From: Aristolochia californica
Lineage: Eukaryota > Streptophyta > Magnoliopsida > Piperales > Aristolochiaceae
NCBI GenBank assembly: GCA_029961685.1
Contig: JARWKL010000002.1
Span: 18,816,908 to 18,880,907, forward strand
Reading direction: 5' to 3'
DNA: 64,000 nt
Below are positions 26,049-40,100 of the stretch, one piece after another (position 1 is the stretch's first letter; every line of letters starts with the position of its first letter). Under the pieces are notes generated by a model, which did not search any database, was not told the DNA's origin, and saw only the letters and a program-made list of their open reading frames with translations. A program made the position numbers and the translations under genes.

Positions 26049-28744
26049 ACTGATATTTGCAAAACCTAATATATAAAAAACTGAAAGAGTTTACAACCTT
26101 CAAATCACAGATACTTTTGGAATGATCTCTCTCAGCATTTGTGCATTTCCATTTTGGATGTTCAATTTTTTTTCAAATCAAACTTGGTTTTCACTCTCCC
26201 ATTTTTCTCGTAAACAAAAAGATAATGCAAGTGCAACACAAAAAAATGAAAATTTTAGAGTTTATGTATGCAAAAAATTGGAAACTATAATAAATGTAAG
26301 TGAAGAAAATTATTTCACGCACTAAAAATGAATACCAATGTTTTGTTATCAATGTTTGGAAAATTCCACTAGCACAACCCCTAATAACTCAGTGGAATTT
26401 TATAACAAAGAGATTTCTAATTGATCCTTACATGTTTTAAATATGGAAATGCATGCCTGAAACATGTGGAAGATGCGAATGTCCTAATGATCCAAAAATT
26501 TTGAAGGAGTAGAAAAAATTAAATTCTCAAGCTAATCTGTGATGGGATATTTACCACAGCCAAATAACCCACTTTTTTCCCATTTACAAAAAGCGGCCCT
26601 AAATATCATAGATCATCGTAAATGTTTTGATCGATTAATTATGTGCAATGGCTATAATTTTTGTTGGAAATAACTTATGGTTTGGGAGTCAACACTGAAT
26701 TAAAAAAGCCTCGCCCCCATTTTGTGATGATTGCAAAACCTTATATATAAAAAACTAGAAGAGTTTATAATTCTTAAAAATCAGAGATACCTTTTGGAAT
26801 TATATCTCTCAGCATTTGTGCATTTCTATTTTGGATGTTCAATTTTTTTTCAAATCCAAACATGAGTTTCCACTCTCCTTTTTTCTCGTCAACAAAAAGA
26901 TAAGGCAAAAAGATCACAACAAAATGAAAATTTTAGAGTTTGTGTAAGTAAAAAATTGAAAACTACAATAACTATAAGTGAAGAAAATTATTTCTGCACT
27001 AAAAATGATAACCAAAGTTTTGTTATCCATGTTCAGGAAATTCCACTAGTACAACCCCTAATAGCTTGGTGGAATTTTATAAGAAAGAGATTTCTAAATT
27101 ATCCTAACATGTTTTAAATATGGATATGCCTACCTGAAATAGTATGCAGTTGCTAATGACCGACAGATATAAAATTTCAAGGAGTAGAAAAATTTTAATT
27201 CTCAAGTTAACGTGCGATGGGATATTTACAAAAGCTAAACAAACCACTTTTTACCTATTTAAAAAAATCAGACCCAACAATCATAGATCATCGTAAATGT
27301 TTTGATCTATTTATGATGTGTAGCGACTATAATTTTGTTTGAAATGACTAATGGTTTGGGAGTCAAGACTCAGTTAAAAATGCCTCGCCCACACTTTTCC
27401 GAAGATTGTAAAACCTAATATATAAAAAGCTAGAAGAGTTTACAATCCTTTAAAATCACAGATATTTTTAGGAATTATCTCTCTCAGCATTTGTGCATTT
27501 CCATTTTGGATGTTCAAATTTTTTTTAAAATCTAAACTTGAGTTTCAACTCTCCCTTTTTTCTCGTAAACAAAATGAAAAGTCAAACAAATAAAAAAAAT
27601 GAAAATTTTTTAGTTTGTGTATGAAAAAAATTGAAAACTATAATAAATGTAAGTGCAGAAAATTATTTAACGCACAAAAAATGAACACCAAAGTTTTGTT
27701 ATCAAAACTTTGGGAAATTCCACTAGCACAACCCCTAATAGCTTGGTGGCATTTTATAAGAAAGAGATTTCTAATTCATCCTAACATGTTTTTAATATGG
27801 ATATGCATGCCTGAATCATGTTGAGATGCAAATGACCTAAAGATCCAAAAATTTGAAGGAGTAGAAAATTTTAAATTCTTGAGTTAACGTGCGGTGGGAT
27901 ATTTAGCAAAGCCCAACAACCCAGTTTTTTGCCTATCAACAAAAACCGGACCTAACAATCATAGATAATCGTAAATTTTTTGATCGATTAAATATATGTA
28001 ACGGCTATAATTTTATTGAGAAATGGCTTATGGTTTGGGAGTCAACACTCAGTTAAAAAAGCCTCACCCCCCCTTTTCTGATAATTCCAAAACCTAATAT
28101 ATAAAACACTCGAAGATTTTACAATCCTTAAAAATAACAGATACTTTTTGGAATTATCTCTCTCAGCATTTGTGCATTTCCATTTTGGATGTTCAATTTT
28201 TTTCAAAATCAAACTTGAGTTTCCACTCTCCCTTTTTTCTCATAAACAAAAAGATAGGGGAAATAGATCACAACAAAATGAAAATTTTAGAGTTCGTATA
28301 TGTAAAAAATAAAAAACTAAATGAAAGGTAAGTGAAGAAAATTATTTCACGCACAAAAAATGAACACCAAAGTTTTGTTATCCATTTTCGGGAAATTCTA
28401 CTAGGACAACCCCTAATAGCTTGGTGGAATTTTATAAGAAAGAGATTTATACATTATCCTAACATGTTTTAAATATGGACATGCATGGATGAAACATGTT
28501 GAAGATGCAAATGACTTAATGATCCAAATATTTTAAGGAATAGAAAATTTTAAAATTTTCAAGTTAACGTGTGGTGGGATATTTACCAGAGCCAAACAAC
28601 CCACTTTTTGCCCATTTACAAAAAGCGAAGCTAACAATCATAGACCATCGTAAATGTTGAGATCGATTATTTATGTGTAATAGCTATAATTTTGTTTAGA
28701 AATGGCTTATGGTTTGGGAGTCAACACTCAGTCAAAAAAGCCTG

Positions 28745-28765
28745 CCCCCCCCCCCCCCCCCCCCC
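28745..28765 (+). repeat. Poly-C run in satellite, 21 bases
   Basis: C-run in an A-type monomer of the higher-order repeat. The equivalent runs in the other A copies are 33 (30790), 24 (32845) and about 7 (34941) bases, so the length varies between otherwise similar copies. Confidence 0.9.
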
Positions 28766-30788
28766 ATTTTCGACGATTGCAAAACCTAATATAAAAAAAA
28801 ATGAAAGAGTTTACAACCCTTAAAAATCACAGATACTTTTGGAATTATCTCTCTCAGCATTTGCGCATTTCCATTTTGGATGTACAATGTTTTTCAAATC
28901 CAAACTTTGGTTTTCACTCTCCCATTTTTCTCATAAACAAAAAGATAATGCAAATACAACACAATAAATGAAAATTTTAGAGTTTATGTATGCAAAAAAA
29001 TGAAAATTACAATAAATGTAAGTGAAGAAAATTATTTCACACGCTAAAAATGAACACCAATGTTTTATTATCCATGTTTGGGAAATTCCACTTGTACAAC
29101 TCGTAATAGCTTGGTGGAATTTTATAAGAAAGAGATTTCTAATTCATCCTAACTTGTTTTAAATATGGATATGCATGCCTGAATCATGTTGAAGATGCAA
29201 ATGACCTAATGATCCAAAAATTGCGCGTAGAAAATTTTAAATTCTTAAGTTAACGTGTGGTGGGATATTAACCAGAGCCAAACAACCAAGTCTTATGCCT
29301 ATTAACAGAAACCGGACCCAACAATCATAGAACATCATAAATGTTTTGTTCGATTAATTATGTGTAACGACTATAATTTTATTTAGAAATGGCTTATGGT
29401 TTGGGAGTCAACACTTAGTTAAAAAAACCTCGCCCCCCCTTTTCTGAAGAGTGCAAAACCTAATATATAAAAAACATGAAGAGGTTACAATCCTTTAAAA
29501 TCACAGATACTTTTTGGAATTATCTCTCTCAGCTTTTGTTCATTTCCATTTTGGATGTTCAATTTTTTACAAAACCAAACTTGAGTTTCCACTCCCTTTT
29601 TTTCTCGTAAACAAAAAAATAGGACCAATAGATGACAACAAAATGAAAATTTTAGAGTTTGTGTATGTAAAAAATGGAAAACTATAAAAAATGTAAAGTG
29701 AAGAAAATTATTTCACACACTAAAAATGAAAACCAAAGTTTTGTTATCCATGTTCGGGAAATTCCACTAGTACAACCCCTAATAGCTTGGTGGAATTTTA
29801 TTAGAAAGAGATTTCTAAATTATCCTAACATGTTTTAAACATGGATATGCATGCATGAAACATGTTGAAGATGCAAATGAGCTAATGATCCAAAAATTTC
29901 AAGGAGTAGAAAATTTTAAATTCTTGAGCTAAGGTGCGGTGGGATATTTAGCAAAGCCCAACAACCCAGTTTTTTGCCTATCAACAAAAACCGGACCTAA
30001 CAATCATAGATAATCGTAAATATTTTGATCGATTAATTATATGTAACGGCTATAATTTTATTGAGAAATGGCTTATGGTTTGGGAGTCAACACTTAGTTA
30101 AAAAAGCCTCGCCCCCCCATTTTTGATGATTTCAAAATCTAATATATAAAACACTCGAAGATTTTACAATCCTTAAAAATAACAGGTACTTTTTGGAATT
30201 ATCTCTCTCAGCATTCGAGCATTTCCATTTTGGGTGTTCAATTTTTTTCAAAATCAAACTTGAGTTTCCACTCTCCCTTTTTTCTCATAAAAAAAAAAGA
30301 TAGGGGAAATAGATAACAACAAAATGGAAATTTTAGAGTTCATATATGTAAAAAATCAAAAACTAAATGAAAGGTAAGTGAAGAAAATTATTTCACGCAC
30401 TAAAAATGAACACCAAAGTTTTGTTATCCATGTTCGGGAAATTCTACTAGTACAACCCCTAATAGCTCGGTGGAATTTTATAAGAAAGAGATTTATACAT
30501 TATCCTAACATGTTTTAAATATGGACATGCATGGATGAAACATGTTGAAGATGCAAATATCCTAATGATCCAAATATTTCAAGGAATATAAAATTTTAAA
30601 ATTTTCAAGTTAACGTGTGGTGGGATATTTACCAGAGCCAAACAACCCACTTTTTGCCCATTTACAAAAAGCGGAGCTAACAATCATAGACCATCGTAAA
30701 TGTTGAGATCGATTAATTATGTGTAATAGCTATAATTTTATTTAGAAATGGCTTATGGTTTGGGAGTCAACACTCAGTTAAAAAAGCC

Positions 30789-30789
<1 letters not shown>

Positions 30790-30822
<33 letters not shown>
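30790..30822 (+). repeat. Poly-C run in satellite, 33 bases
   Basis: Uninterrupted C-run in the second A-type monomer, in the usual phase. Confidence 0.9.
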
Positions 30823-32844
30823 ATTTCCGATGATTGCAAAACCTATTATAAAAAAAATTGAAAGAGTTTACAACCCTTAAAAATTATAGGTACTTTTGGA
30901 ATTATCTCTCTCAGCATTTGCGCATTTCCATTTTGGATGTACCATTTTTTTCAAATCCAAACTTTTGTTTTCACTCTCCCATTTTTCTCAAAAACAAAAA
31001 ACTAATCCAAATACAACACAATAAAATGAAAATTTTAGAGTTTATGTATGCAAAAAAATAAAAATTATAATAAATGTAAGTGAAGAAAATTAATTCACAC
31101 GCTAAAAGTGAACACATTGTTTTGTTATCCATGTTTGGGAAATTCCACTAGTACAACTCGTAATAGCTTGGTGGAATTTTATAAGAAAGAGATTTTTAAT
31201 TCATCCTAACTTGTTTTAAATATGGATATGCAGGCCTGAATCATGTTGAAGATGCAAATGACCTAATGATCCAAAAATTTCGCGTCGAAAATTTTAAATT
31301 CTTAAGTTAACGTGCGGTGGGATATTTACCTGAGCCAAACAACCAAGTCTTTCGCCTATTAACAAAAACCGGACCCAACAATCATAGAACATCGTAAATG
31401 TTTTGTTCGATTAATTATGTGTAACGGCTATAATTTTATTTTGAAATGGCTTATGGTTTGGGAGTCAACACTTAGTTAAAAAAACCTTGCGCCCCCTTTT
31501 CTAATGAGTGCAAAACCTAATATATAAAAACCTCGAAGAGGTTACAATCCTTTAAAATCACAGATACTTTTTGGAATTATCTTACTCAGCATTTGTTCAT
31601 TTCCATTTTGGATGTTCAATTTTTTTCAAATACAAACTTGAGTCTCAACTCTCCTTTTTTCTCGTAAACAAAAAGATAGGACCAATAGATGACAACAAAA
31701 TGAAAATTTTAGAGTTTGTGTATGTAAAAAATGGAAAACTATAATAAATGTAAGTGAAGAAAATTATTTCACGCACTAAAAATGAACACCAAAGTTTTGT
31801 TATCCATGTTCGGGAAATTCGACTAGTACAACCCCTAATAGCTTGGTGGAATTTTAGTAGAAAGAGATCTCTAAATTATCCTAACATGTTTTAAATATGG
31901 ATATGCATGCATGAAACATGTTGAAGATGCAAATGACCTAAAGATCCAAAAATTTCACGGAGTAGAAAATTTTAAATTCTTGAGTTAACATGCGGTGGGA
32001 TATTTAGCAAAGCCCAACAACCCAATTTTTTTCCTATCAACAAAAACCGGACCTAACAATCATAGATAATCATAAATTTTTTGATCGATTAATTATATGT
32101 AACGGCTATAATTTTACTGAGAAATGGCTTATGGTTTGGGAGTCAACACTCAGTTAAAAAAGCCTTGCCCCCCCTTTTCTGATGATTGCAAAACCTAATA
32201 TATAAAACACTCGAAGATTTTACAATCCTTAAAAATAACAGATACTTTTTGGAATTATCTCACTCAGCATTTGTCCATTTCCTTTTTGGATGTTCAATTC
32301 TTTTCAAAATCAAACTTGAGTTTCCACTCTCCCTTTTGTCTCATAAACAAAAAGATAGGGGAAATAGATCACAACAAAATGAAAATTTTAGAGTTTGTAA
32401 ATGTAAAAAATCGAAAACTAAATGAAAGGTAAGTGAAGAAAATTATTTCATGCACTAAAAATGAACACCAAAGTTTTGTTATTCATGTTCGGGAAATTCT
32501 GCTAGTACAACCCTTAATAGCTTGTTGGAATTTTATAAGAAAGAGATTTATACATTATCCTAACATGTTTTAAATATGGACATCCATGGATGAAACATGT
32601 TGAAGATGCAAATGACCTAATGATCCAAATATTTCTAGGACTAGAAAATTTTAAAATTTTCAAGTTAACGTGTGGTGGGATATTTACCAGAGCCAAACAA
32701 CCCACTCTTTGCCCATTTACAAAAAGCGGAGCTAACAATCATAGACCATCGTAAATGTTGAGATCGATTAATTATGTGTAACAGCTATAATTTTATTTAG
32801 AAATGGCTTATGGTTTGGGAGTCAACACTCAGTTAAAAAAGCCT

Positions 32845-32868
32845 CCCCCCCCCCCCCCCCCCCCCCCC
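32845..32868 (+). repeat. Poly-C run in satellite, 24 bases
   Basis: Uninterrupted C-run in the third A-type monomer. Confidence 0.9.
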
Positions 32869-34238
32869 ATTTTTGATGATTGCAAAACCTATTATAAAAA
32901 AAATTGAAAGAGTTTACAGCCCTTAAAAATCATAGATACTTTTGGAATTATCTCTCTCAGCATTTGCGCATTTCCATTTTGGATGTACAATTTTTTTCAA
33001 ATCCAAACTTTTGTTTTCACTCTCCCATTTTTCTCAAAAACAAAAAGATAATCCAAGTACAACACAATAAAATAAAATTTTAGAGTTTATGTATGCAAAA
33101 AAATAAAAATTATAATAAATGTAGGTGAAGAAAATTAATTCACACGCTAAAAGTGAACACATTGTTTTGTTATCCATGTTTGGGAAATTCCACTAGTACA
33201 ACTCGTAATAGCTTGGTAGAATTTTATAAGAAAGAGATTTTTAATTCATCCTAACTTGTTTTAAATATGGTTATGCAGGCCTGAATCATGTTGAAGATGC
33301 AAATGACCTAATGATCCAAAAATTTCGCGTCAAAAATTTTAAATTCTTAAGTTAACGTGCGGTGGGTTATTTACCAGAGCCAAACAACCAAGTCTTTTGC
33401 CTATTAAAAAAAACCGGACCCAACAATCATTGAACATCGTAAATGTTTTGTTCAATTAATTATGTGTAACGGCTATAATTTTATTCAGAAATGGCTTATG
33501 GTTTGGGAGTCAACACTTAGTTAAAAAAACCTCCCCCTCCCACCACCCCCCCCCCCCCCCCCCCTTTTCTGAAGAGTGCAAAACCTAATATATAAAAAAC
33601 TCGAAGAGGTTACAATCCTTTAAAATCACAGATACTTTTTGGAATTATCTCTCTTAGCTTTCGTTCATTTCGATTTTGGATGTTCAATTTTTTTCAAATC
33701 TAAACTTGAGTTTCCACTCTCCCTTTTTTCTCGTAAACAAAAAGATAGGACCAATAGATGACAACAAAATGAAAATTTTAGAGTTTGTGTATGTAAAAAA
33801 TGGAAAACTATAATAAATGTAAGTGAAGAAAATTATTTCACAAACTAAAAATGAACACCAAAGTTTTGTTATCCATGTTCGGGAAATTCCACTAGTACAA
33901 CCCCTAATTGCTTGGTGGAATTTTATTAGAAAGAGATTTTCTAAATTATCCTAACATGTTTTAAATATGGATATGCATACATGAAACATGTTGAAGATGC
34001 AAATGACCTAAAGATCCAAAAAATTTGAAGGAGTAGAAAATTTTAAATTCTTGAGTTAACGTGCGGTGGGATATTTAGCAAAGCCCAACAACCCAGTTTT
34101 TTGCCTATCAACAAAAACCGGACCTAACAATCATAGATAATTGTAAAGTTTATGAACGATTAATTATATGTAACTGCTATAATTTTATTGAGAAATGGCT
34201 TATGGTTTGGGAGTCAACACTCAGTTAAAAAAGCCTCG

Positions 34239-34271
<33 letters not shown>
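34239..34271 (+). repeat. Poly-C run in satellite, 33 bases
   Basis: Uninterrupted C-run in a C-type monomer, followed by tttctgatgattgc. Equivalent runs in the other C-type copies are short (about 7), so this one has expanded on its own. Confidence 0.9.
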
Positions 34272-35194
34272 TTTCTGATGATTGCAAAATCTAATATATA
34301 AAACACTTGAAGATTTTACAATCCTTAAAAATAACAGATACTTTTTGGAATTATCTCTCTCAGCATTTGTGCATTTCCATTTTGGATGTTCAATTGTTTT
34401 CAAAATCAAACTTGAGTTTCCACTCTCCCTTTTTTCTCATAAACAAAAAGATAGGGGAAATAGATCATAAAAAAATGAAAATTTTAGAGTTCTTATATGT
34501 AAAAAATTGAAAACTAAAGGATAGGTAAGTGAAAAAAATTATTTCACGCACTAAAAATGAACTCCAAAGTTTTGTTATCCATGTTCGGTAAATTCTACTA
34601 GTACAACCCCTAATAGCTTGGTGGAATTTTATAAGAAGGAGATTTATACATTATCCTAACATGTTTTAAATATGGACATGCATGGATGAAACATGTTGAA
34701 GATGCAAATGACCTAATGATCCAAATATTTCAAGGAATAGAAAATTTTAAAATTTTCAAGTTAACGTGTGGTGGGATATTTACCAGAGCCAAACAACCCA
34801 CTTTTTACCCATTTACAAAAAGCGGAACTAACAATCATAGATCATCGTAAATGTTGAGATCGATTAATTATGTGTAACAGCTATAATTTTATTTAGAAAT
34901 AGCTTATGGTTTGGGAGCCAACACTCAGTTAAAAAAGCCTCCCCCCCATTTTCGATGATTGTAAAACCTAATATAACAAAAATTGAAAGAGTTCACAACC
35001 CTTAAAAATCACAGATACTTTTGGAATTATCTTTTTCAGCATTTCCACATTTCCATTTTGGATGTACAATTTTTTTCAAATCCAAAGTTTGGTTTTCACT
35101 CTCCCATTTTTCTCCTAAACAAAAAGATAATGCAAATACAGCACAATAAAATGAAAATTTTAGAGTTTATGTATGCAAAAAAATAAAAATTATA

Positions 35195-35560
35195 ATAAAA
35201 TCTTAAATCATCGTAACATTTTGATCAATTAATAATGTGTAACGGCTAGTTAAAAAAGCGCCCCCCCCCCCCTTTTCCCATTTTTCGATGATTGCAAAAC
35301 CTAATATATAAAAAACTAAATGATTTTAAAGTCCATAAAAATCACAGATATTTTTTGGAATTATATCTCTCAGCATTTGTGCATTTCCATATTGGGTGTT
35401 CAATATTTTTTCAACTCCAAAGTTGAATTTTCACTCTCCCATTTTTCTCGTACACAAAAAGATAAGGCAAATAGATCACAACAAAATGAAAATTTTAGAG
35501 TTTATGTATGAAAAAATTTGAAAACTATAATAAATTTTAGATAAGCATGCCTGAAACATG
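35195..35560 (+). repeat. Scrambled satellite fragments at the edge of the higher-order repeat
   Basis: The last B-type monomer breaks off at about 35199 after tataataaa and jumps to aaatcatcgtaacatttt. A second break near 35249 joins gtgtaacggcta to gttaaaaaagcg. A third near 35539 joins actataataaattt to agataagcatgcctg. The anchors at 35039, 35382 and 35907 are consequently only 343 and 525 bases apart. Several deletions cluster exactly where the trimer pattern stops. Confidence 0.7.
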
Positions 35561-37158
35561 TTGAAGATACAAATGACCCAATGATCCAAAAATTTCAAGG
35601 AGTAGAAAAAAATTAAATTCTCAAGTTAACGTGCAGTGGGATATTTACCAGAGCCAAACAAACCACTTTTTTCCTATTTAAAAAAAGTTTAGCTAAAAAT
35701 CATAGACCATTATAAATGTTTTGATCGATTAATGATGTGTAACAGCTATAATTTTTGTTAGAAATGACTTATGGTTTGGGAGTCAACACTCAGTTAAAAA
35801 TGTCTTGCCCCCCCTTTTCTGATGATTGCAAAACCTAATATATAAAAACTAAAAGAGTTTAAAATCCTTAGAAATCACATATACTTTTCTGAATTATCTC
35901 TCTTAGCATTTGTGCATTTCCATTTTGGATGTTCATTTTTTTTTCAAATCCAAACTTGAGCTTTCACTCTCGCATTTTTCTTGTAAACAAAAAGAAAAGG
36001 CCCATAGATCACAACAAAATGAAAATTTTAGAATTTATGTATGCAAAAAATCAAAAACTATAATAAATGTAAGTGAAGAACATTATTTCACGCACAAAAA
36101 ATAAACACCAAATTTTTGTTATCCATGTTTGGGAAATTCCACTAGTCCAAACCCTAATAGCTTGGTCGAATTTTATAAGAAAGAAATTTCTAATTGATCC
36201 TAAAATGTTTTAAATATGGATATGCATGCCTGAAACATGTTGAAGATGCAAATGACCTAATGATCCAAAAATTTCATGGAGTTGAAAATTTTAATTTCTC
36301 AAGTGAATGTGCAGTGGGATATTTGTGAGTGCCAAACAACCCACTTTTTGCCTATTTACAAAAAGCGGACCTAACAATCATAGATCACCAAAAATATTTT
36401 GATCGATTAATTATGTGTAACGGCTATAATTTTTGTTAGAATTGACTTATGGTTATGGAGTCAAAACTCATTTAAAAATGCCTCTCCCCCCCATTTCCAA
36501 TGATTGCAAAACCTAATATATGAAAATCTAAATGAGTTTACAATCCTTAAAAATCACATGTACTTTTTGGAATTATATCTCTCAGCAATTGTGCATTTCC
36601 ATTTTGCATGTTCAATTTTTTTTTAACTCCAAACTTGAATTTTCTATCTCCCATTTTTCTTGTAAACAAAAAGATAAGGCCAATATATCACAACAAAATG
36701 AAAATTTTAGAGTTTATGAATGCAAAAAATCGAAAACTATAATAAATGTAAGTGAAGAAAATTATTTCACGCATTAAAAATGAACACCAATGTATTGTTA
36801 TCCATGTTGTGGAAATTCCACTAGTACTACCCCTAATAGCTTGAAAGAATTTTATAAGAAAGAGGTTTCTAATTGATCATAACATGTTTTAAATATGGGT
36901 ATGCATGCCTGAAACATGTTGAAGATGCGAATGACCTAATGATCTAAAAATTTCGAGTAGAAAAAATTAAATTCTCAAGTTAACGTCCGGTGGGATATTT
37001 AGCAGTGCCAAACAACCCATTTTTTGCCTTTTTACAATAAGCGGACCTAAAAATCATAGATAATCGTAAATTTTTTGATCGATTAAGGATGTGTAACGAC
37101 TATATTTTTTTATAGAAATGACTTGTGGGTTGGGAGTCAACACTCATTTAAAAATGCC

Positions 37159-37159
<1 letters not shown>

Positions 37160-37193
<34 letters not shown>
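37160..37193 (+). repeat. Poly-C run in satellite, 34 bases
   Basis: Uninterrupted C-run outside the higher-order repeat, in the usual phase after aaaaatgcca. Confidence 0.9.
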
Positions 37194-37196
<3 letters not shown>

Positions 37197-40100
37197 TTTT
37201 CTGATGATTGCAAACCAAATATAAGAAAAACTAAAAGAGTTTACAATCTTTTAAAATCACATATATTTTTGGACTTATATCACTCAACATTTGTGCATTT
37301 CCATTTTGTATGGTCAATTTTTTTTTCAATTCCAAACTATAATTTTCACTCTCCCATTTTCTCGTAAACAAAATGATAAAGCAAATAGATCACAACAAAA
37401 TGAAAATTTTAAAGTTTATGTATGCAAAAAATCGAAAACTATAATAAATGTAAATGAAGAAAATTATTTCACTTACTACAAATGAACTCCAAAGTTTTGT
37501 TACCCATGTTTGGGAAATTCCACTAGTACAACCCATAATAGCTTGGTGGAATTTTATAAGAAAGAGATTTCTAATTGATCCTAACATGTTTTAAATATGG
37601 ATATGCATGCCTGAAACATGTTGAAGATGAAAATGTCCCAATGATCCAAAAATTTCAAGGTGTAGAAAAAAAAAATTCTCAAGTTAACGTGTGGGATATA
37701 CCAGAGATAAACAACTCATTTTTTTCCTATTTACAAAAAGCGGACCTAACAATCATAGATCATCATCGTAAATGTTTTGATCGATTAATGATGTGTAACC
37801 GCCATAATTTTTTTTAGAAATGACTTATGGTTTGGGAGTCAACACTCATTTAAAAATGTATTGCCCCCCCTTTTTCGATGATTGAAAAACCTAATATATT
37901 AAAATCTAAAAGAGTTTACAGTCCTTAAAAATCACAGATACTTTTTGGATTATATCTCTAAAAAATTGTGGATTTCCACTTTGGATGTTCAATTTTTTTT
38001 CAACTCCAAACTTGAATTTTCACTCTCCCATTTTTCTCGTAAACAAAAAGATGAGGCAAATAGATCACAACAAAATGAAAATTTAAGAGTTTATGTATGC
38101 AAAAAAATTGATAACTATAATAAATGTAAGTGAATAAATTATTTCACACAGTAAAAATGAACACCAAAGTTTTGGTATCCATGTTTGGGAAATTCCAGTA
38201 GTACAACCCCTAATAGCTTGGTGGAATTTTATTAGAAAGAGATTTCTAATTGATCCTAACATGTTTTAAACATGGATATGCATGCCTAAAACATGTTGAA
38301 GATGCAAATGACCTAATGATCCAAAAATTTCAAGGAGTAGAAAAAATTAAATTCTCAAGTTAGTGTGAGGTGGAATATTTACTAGAGCCAAAGAACCCAC
38401 TTTTTGCCTAACAATTATAGATAATCGTAAAGTTTTTGATCGATTAATGATGTTTAACGGCTATAATTTTTTATAGAAATGACATATGATTCGGGAGTCT
38501 ACACTCAATTCAAAATGTCTCACCCCCCCTTTTTTGGTGATTGCAAAACCTAATATATAAAAACCTAAAAGAGTTTACAATTCTTTAAAATAGCAAATAC
38601 GTTTTTGGAATTATCTCTCTCTAAATTTGTGCATTTCTTTTTTAGATGTTCAAATTTTTTTCAAATCCAAACTTTGGTTTTCACTTTCCCATTTTTCTTG
38701 TAAAGAAAAAGATAACGCAAATAGATCGCAACAAAATGAAAATTTTAGAGTTTATGTATGCAAAAAATCAAAAACTATAATAAATGTAAGTGAAGAAAAT
38801 TATTTCACGCACTAAAAATGAACACCAAATTTTTATTATCCATGTTTTTGAAATTCCTTTAGTACTACCCCTAATAGCTTGGTGGAATTCTATAAGAAAC
38901 AGATTTCTAATTGATCCTAACATGTTTTAAATATGGATATGCATGCCTGAAACATGTTGAAGATGCAAATGACCTAATGATCCAAAAAATTCAAGGAGTA
39001 GAAAATTTTAAATTCTCAAGTTAACGTGCGGTGGGATATTTACCATAGCCAAACAACCCAATTTTTGCCTATTTACAAAAAGCGGACGTAACAATCATAG
39101 ATCATCGTAAACGTTTTGATCGATTAATAATGGCAACTGCTATAATTTTTGTTGGAAATGACATATGGATTGGGAGTCAACACTCAGTTAAAAATGCCTC
39201 GCCCCCCTTTTCCGATGATTGCAAAACCTAATATATAAAAAACTAAAAGAGTTTACAATCCTTAAAAACCACAGATACTTTTGCCAATTATATCTCTCAA
39301 CATTTGTGCATTTTCGTTTTTTATGTTCAATTTTTTTTCAACTTGAAACTTAAATTTTCACTCTCCCATTTTTCTTTTAAAGAAAAAGACAAGGTAATTA
39401 GATCACAAAAAAAATGAAAATTTTAGAGTTTATGTATGCCAAAAATAAAAAACTGTAATAAATGTTCACTCACTAAAAATGAACACCAAAGTTTTGTTAT
39501 CCATGTTTGGGAAATTCCACTAGTACAACCCCTAATAGCTTGGTGGAATTTTAGAAGAAAGAGATTATTTATTGATCCTAACATGTTTTAAATATGGATA
39601 TGCATCTGTGCAAACATGTTGAAGGTGCAAATGATCAAATGATCCAAAAATTTCAAGGAGTAAAAAAAATTAAATTCTCAAGTTAACGTTCAGTGGGATA
39701 TTTACCAGAGCCAAACAACCCACTTTTTGCCTTTTTAAAAAAGCCGACCTAACAATCATAGATCATCGTAAATTTTTTGATCGATTAATGATGTTTAATG
39801 GCTATAATTTTTAATAGAAATGACCTATGATTTGGGAGTCAACACGCAGTTAAAAATCCCTCGTCACCCCTTTTCCGATGATTGCAAAAGCTAATATATA
39901 AAAACCTAAAGGAGTTTAAAATCCTTTAAAATCACAAATACTTTTTTTAATTATCTCTCTCAGCATATTTGCATTTCCATTTTGGATGTTCAATATTTTT
40001 TAAATCCAAACTTGAGTTTTCTCTCTCATTTTTCTCATAAACAAAAAGATAAGGCAAATAGTTCACAACAAAATAAAATTTTAGAGTTTATGTATGCAAA

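Larger units (their letters stand above)
27830..35195 (+). repeat. Higher-order repeat: trimer A-B-C, ~2.05-kb period
   Basis: Three monomer types alternate. Type A has cataaacaaaaagatagggg and aaactaaatgaaaggtaag, with anchors near 28167, 30211, 32267 and 34362. Type B has gatgtaca after the anchor, gcgcatttcc in most copies, and aacacaataaa, with anchors near 28857, 30914, 32960 and 35039. Type C has aggaccaatagatgacaac and a tail atatttagcaaagcccaac, with anchors near 29532, 31589 and 33657; another C-type tail at about 27836-27920 suggests the repeat begins there. Same-type spacings are 2044-2095 bases. Same-type copies look about 95% identical in stretches compared by eye, closer than neighbouring monomers. 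This pattern implies recent amplification of a three-monomer block. Confidence 0.85.
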
